NCBI GenBank assembly: GCA_017631705.1
Contig: JAGBSU010000093.1
Span: 1-5,328, forward strand
DNA length: 5,328 nucleotides
Direction: 5' to 3'
DNA from: Clostridia bacterium
Lineage (GTDB): Bacteria > Bacillota > Clostridia > Oscillospirales > Acutalibacteraceae
Below the pieces are notes generated by a model, which did no database searches, had not been told where the DNA came from, and was given only the letters and a program-made list of their open reading frames with translations. Below are positions 4,496 to 5,328 of the stretch, one piece after another. Each line of letters begins with the position of its first letter. Within the stretch, counting starts at the first letter, position 1. Made by a program: the position numbers and the translations under genes.

Positions 4496-5221
4496 ATGAA
4501 ATTATATTACGATTTTCATATACATTCCTGCCTTTCGCCGTGCGGCGATAACGATATGACCCCCAATAACCTTGTGAACATGGCAAAACTGTTGGGGTTG
4601 GATGCTATCGCCCTCACCGACCATAACACGTGCGGCAACTGTGCCGCCACGGCCGAGGTCGCCAAACAGGCAGGCTTACTCTTCTTGCCCGGCATGGAGT
4701 TGTGCACCGCCGAAGAAATCCATGTAATATGCCTGTTCCCCACCGTCGCGGCGGCAGAGGCTTTTGAAGAATCGCTTGCTCCGTTCCCTTTTGTGGAGAA
4801 CCGCCCCGAAATTTTCGGCGAACAACGCCTTTGCAACACCAAAGACGAAATTGTCGGCTGTGAAGAACGCTTGCTCACCGTTGCTTCTTCTATGAGCATT
4901 GATAACGTGGCAGAAGCGGTAAACGCTTTTGGCGGTGTGGCTTTTCCGGCACACATTGACCGCCCTTCGTACAGCATTACTGCCGCTTTGGGCGATATTC
5001 CGCCGCTGGGTTTCACCGCAGCAGAACTCACCATCACCGCGGATAAAGAACAATACTTAAAACAATATCCCTTGCTGCAAACCATGACGCTGCTTACCGA
5101 TTCCGACGCCCATTATTTAGAAAACATGCCGGAATCGACACCGTATATCGAAATAGCGGAGGCCACACCCGAAGCGGTGATTGCTTTACTTAAGCAGAGA
5201 AGTCATATCCGAACACGCTGA
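4496..5221 (+). CDS. PHP-family metal-dependent phosphoesterase
   Basis: A 241-residue cytoplasmic protein with the full set of PHP metal ligands: H8 and H10 (DFHIHS), D18 in SPCGDND, D42-H43 (LTDHNT), E68 (GMEL), H76 (EEIHVICLF), H153 (FPAHIDRP) and D204/H206 (TDSDAH). PHP enzymes use two or three metal ions to cleave phosphoester bonds in nucleotides, nucleic acids or small phosphates. The substrate here is unknown. The protein is a stand-alone PHP domain, not the N-terminal domain of a DNA polymerase. Cysteines crowd the metal site (C12, C16, C46, C49, C70, C79). It is the last recognised gene of the operon, 32 nt after the YbaK gene with no terminator between. PHP genes are found beside hydrogenase and DRTGG genes in other anaerobes, so it probably belongs to the module. 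Its final codons overlap an inverted repeat (5194-5204), so the QRSHIRTR tail may be repeat-derived. Confidence 0.92.
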   Translation: MKLYYDFHIHSCLSPCGDNDMTPNNLVNMAKLLGLDAIALTDHNTCGNCAATAEVAKQAGLLFLPGMELCTAEEIHVICLFPTVAAAEAFEESLAPFPFVENRPEIFGEQRLCNTKDEIVGCEERLLTVASSMSIDNVAEAVNAFGGVAFPAHIDRPSYSITAALGDIPPLGFTAAELTITADKEQYLKQYPLLQTMTLLTDSDAHYLENMPESTPYIEIAEATPEAVIALLKQRSHIRTR

Positions 5222-5311
5222 AAACGGCAGAATTTCGGTGCTTTTCGGATTGTCGGCGTCGTCAGGCGCCAGCCTTGCCGACTTCTCTGCACCAAAAATC
5301 CCGCGAAATTC
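5194..5311. repeat. Nested inverted repeats spanning the PHP gene end and downstream DNA
   Basis: Several perfect arms are visible. GCAGAGAAGTC (5194-5204, inside the PHP gene) is inverted at 5280-5290. ATCCGAA (5207-5213) is inverted at 5244-5250. GAATTTCG (5230-5237) is inverted at 5304-5311. GGTGC (5237-5241) is inverted at 5289-5293. GTCGGC (5252-5257) is inverted at 5277-5282, enclosing a small AGGC/GCCT hairpin. The first two pairings exclude the next two, so the RNA could fold in two ways. No run of T follows a stem as in a standard terminator. It most resembles a structured interspersed repeat or MITE-like remnant. Copies elsewhere in the genome cannot be seen from this window. Confidence 0.5.
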
Positions 5312-5328
5312 GGCTCGTTTTGAGTCAA

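Noticed and set aside
4516..5085. A 189-codon open frame on the minus strand opposite the PHP gene
   Set aside because: It lies wholly inside the PHP gene, which has all its metal-binding motifs and a strong ribosome site. The antisense translation is low-complexity (Ser/Ala/Lys rich) and resembles no family.
5252..5328. Rho-independent terminator after the PHP gene
   Set aside because: Stems are present, but none is directly followed by a T-run on either strand. The nearest is TTTT at 5318-5321, outside the stems, so a terminator call is not supported.

Overview
The window looks like chromosomal DNA from a fermentative, anaerobic, low-to-mid-GC Firmicute. It is most likely a clostridial-class bacterium, possibly Oscillospirales/Ruminococcaceae-like, but the genus cannot be named from the sequence alone. 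The signs are strong AGGAGG-type ribosome sites before almost every gene, two textbook sigma-A promoters with 17-bp spacers, a Firmicute-type serC-serA pair, and a set of genes (DRTGG, HATPase, FeFe-hydrogenase-like and PHP proteins) typical of strict anaerobes.

Left part, minus strand (1-1433): a serine biosynthesis operon. serC (phosphoserine aminotransferase) is complete and is followed after 11 nt by the N-terminal 113 codons of serA (3-phosphoglycerate dehydrogenase), which runs off the window at base 1. A single promoter at 1477-1505 drives both, and a perfect 16-bp palindrome (1465-1480) lies across its -10/start region.

Middle (1434-1616): a 183-bp AT-rich divergent promoter region. 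It holds the ser promoter facing left and a second sigma-A promoter (1555-1583) facing right, whose -10 box sits inside a perfect 12-bp palindrome.

Right part, plus strand (1617-5221): six closely spaced genes that form one probable operon with gaps of 9, 12, 16, 5 and 32 nt. In order they encode a small DRTGG-type protein, a stand-alone GHKL ATPase resembling anti-sigma kinases, an [FeFe]-hydrogenase-like iron-sulfur protein, a second small DRTGG-type protein, a YbaK-type aminoacyl-tRNA deacylase, and a PHP-family metal phosphoesterase. The hydrogenase-like protein keeps the four H-cluster cysteines but has Ala in place of the usual proton-relay Cys and Ser in place of the usual Met. It also ends in a CxxCx4C iron-sulfur domain. 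This is the pattern of the putatively sensory (group D-like) enzymes rather than bulk H2 producers. Together with a protein-kinase-like ATPase, two possible ligand-binding DRTGG proteins and a phosphoesterase, it looks like a redox or H2 signalling module whose output is unknown. The tRNA-editing gene inside it is the unexpected member.

Right end (5194-5328): the last codons of the PHP gene and the noncoding DNA after it contain several nested and competing inverted repeats. They look like a structured intergenic repeat abutting the gene end rather than a standard terminator. No RNA genes, CRISPR arrays, insertion sequences or phage genes were seen.
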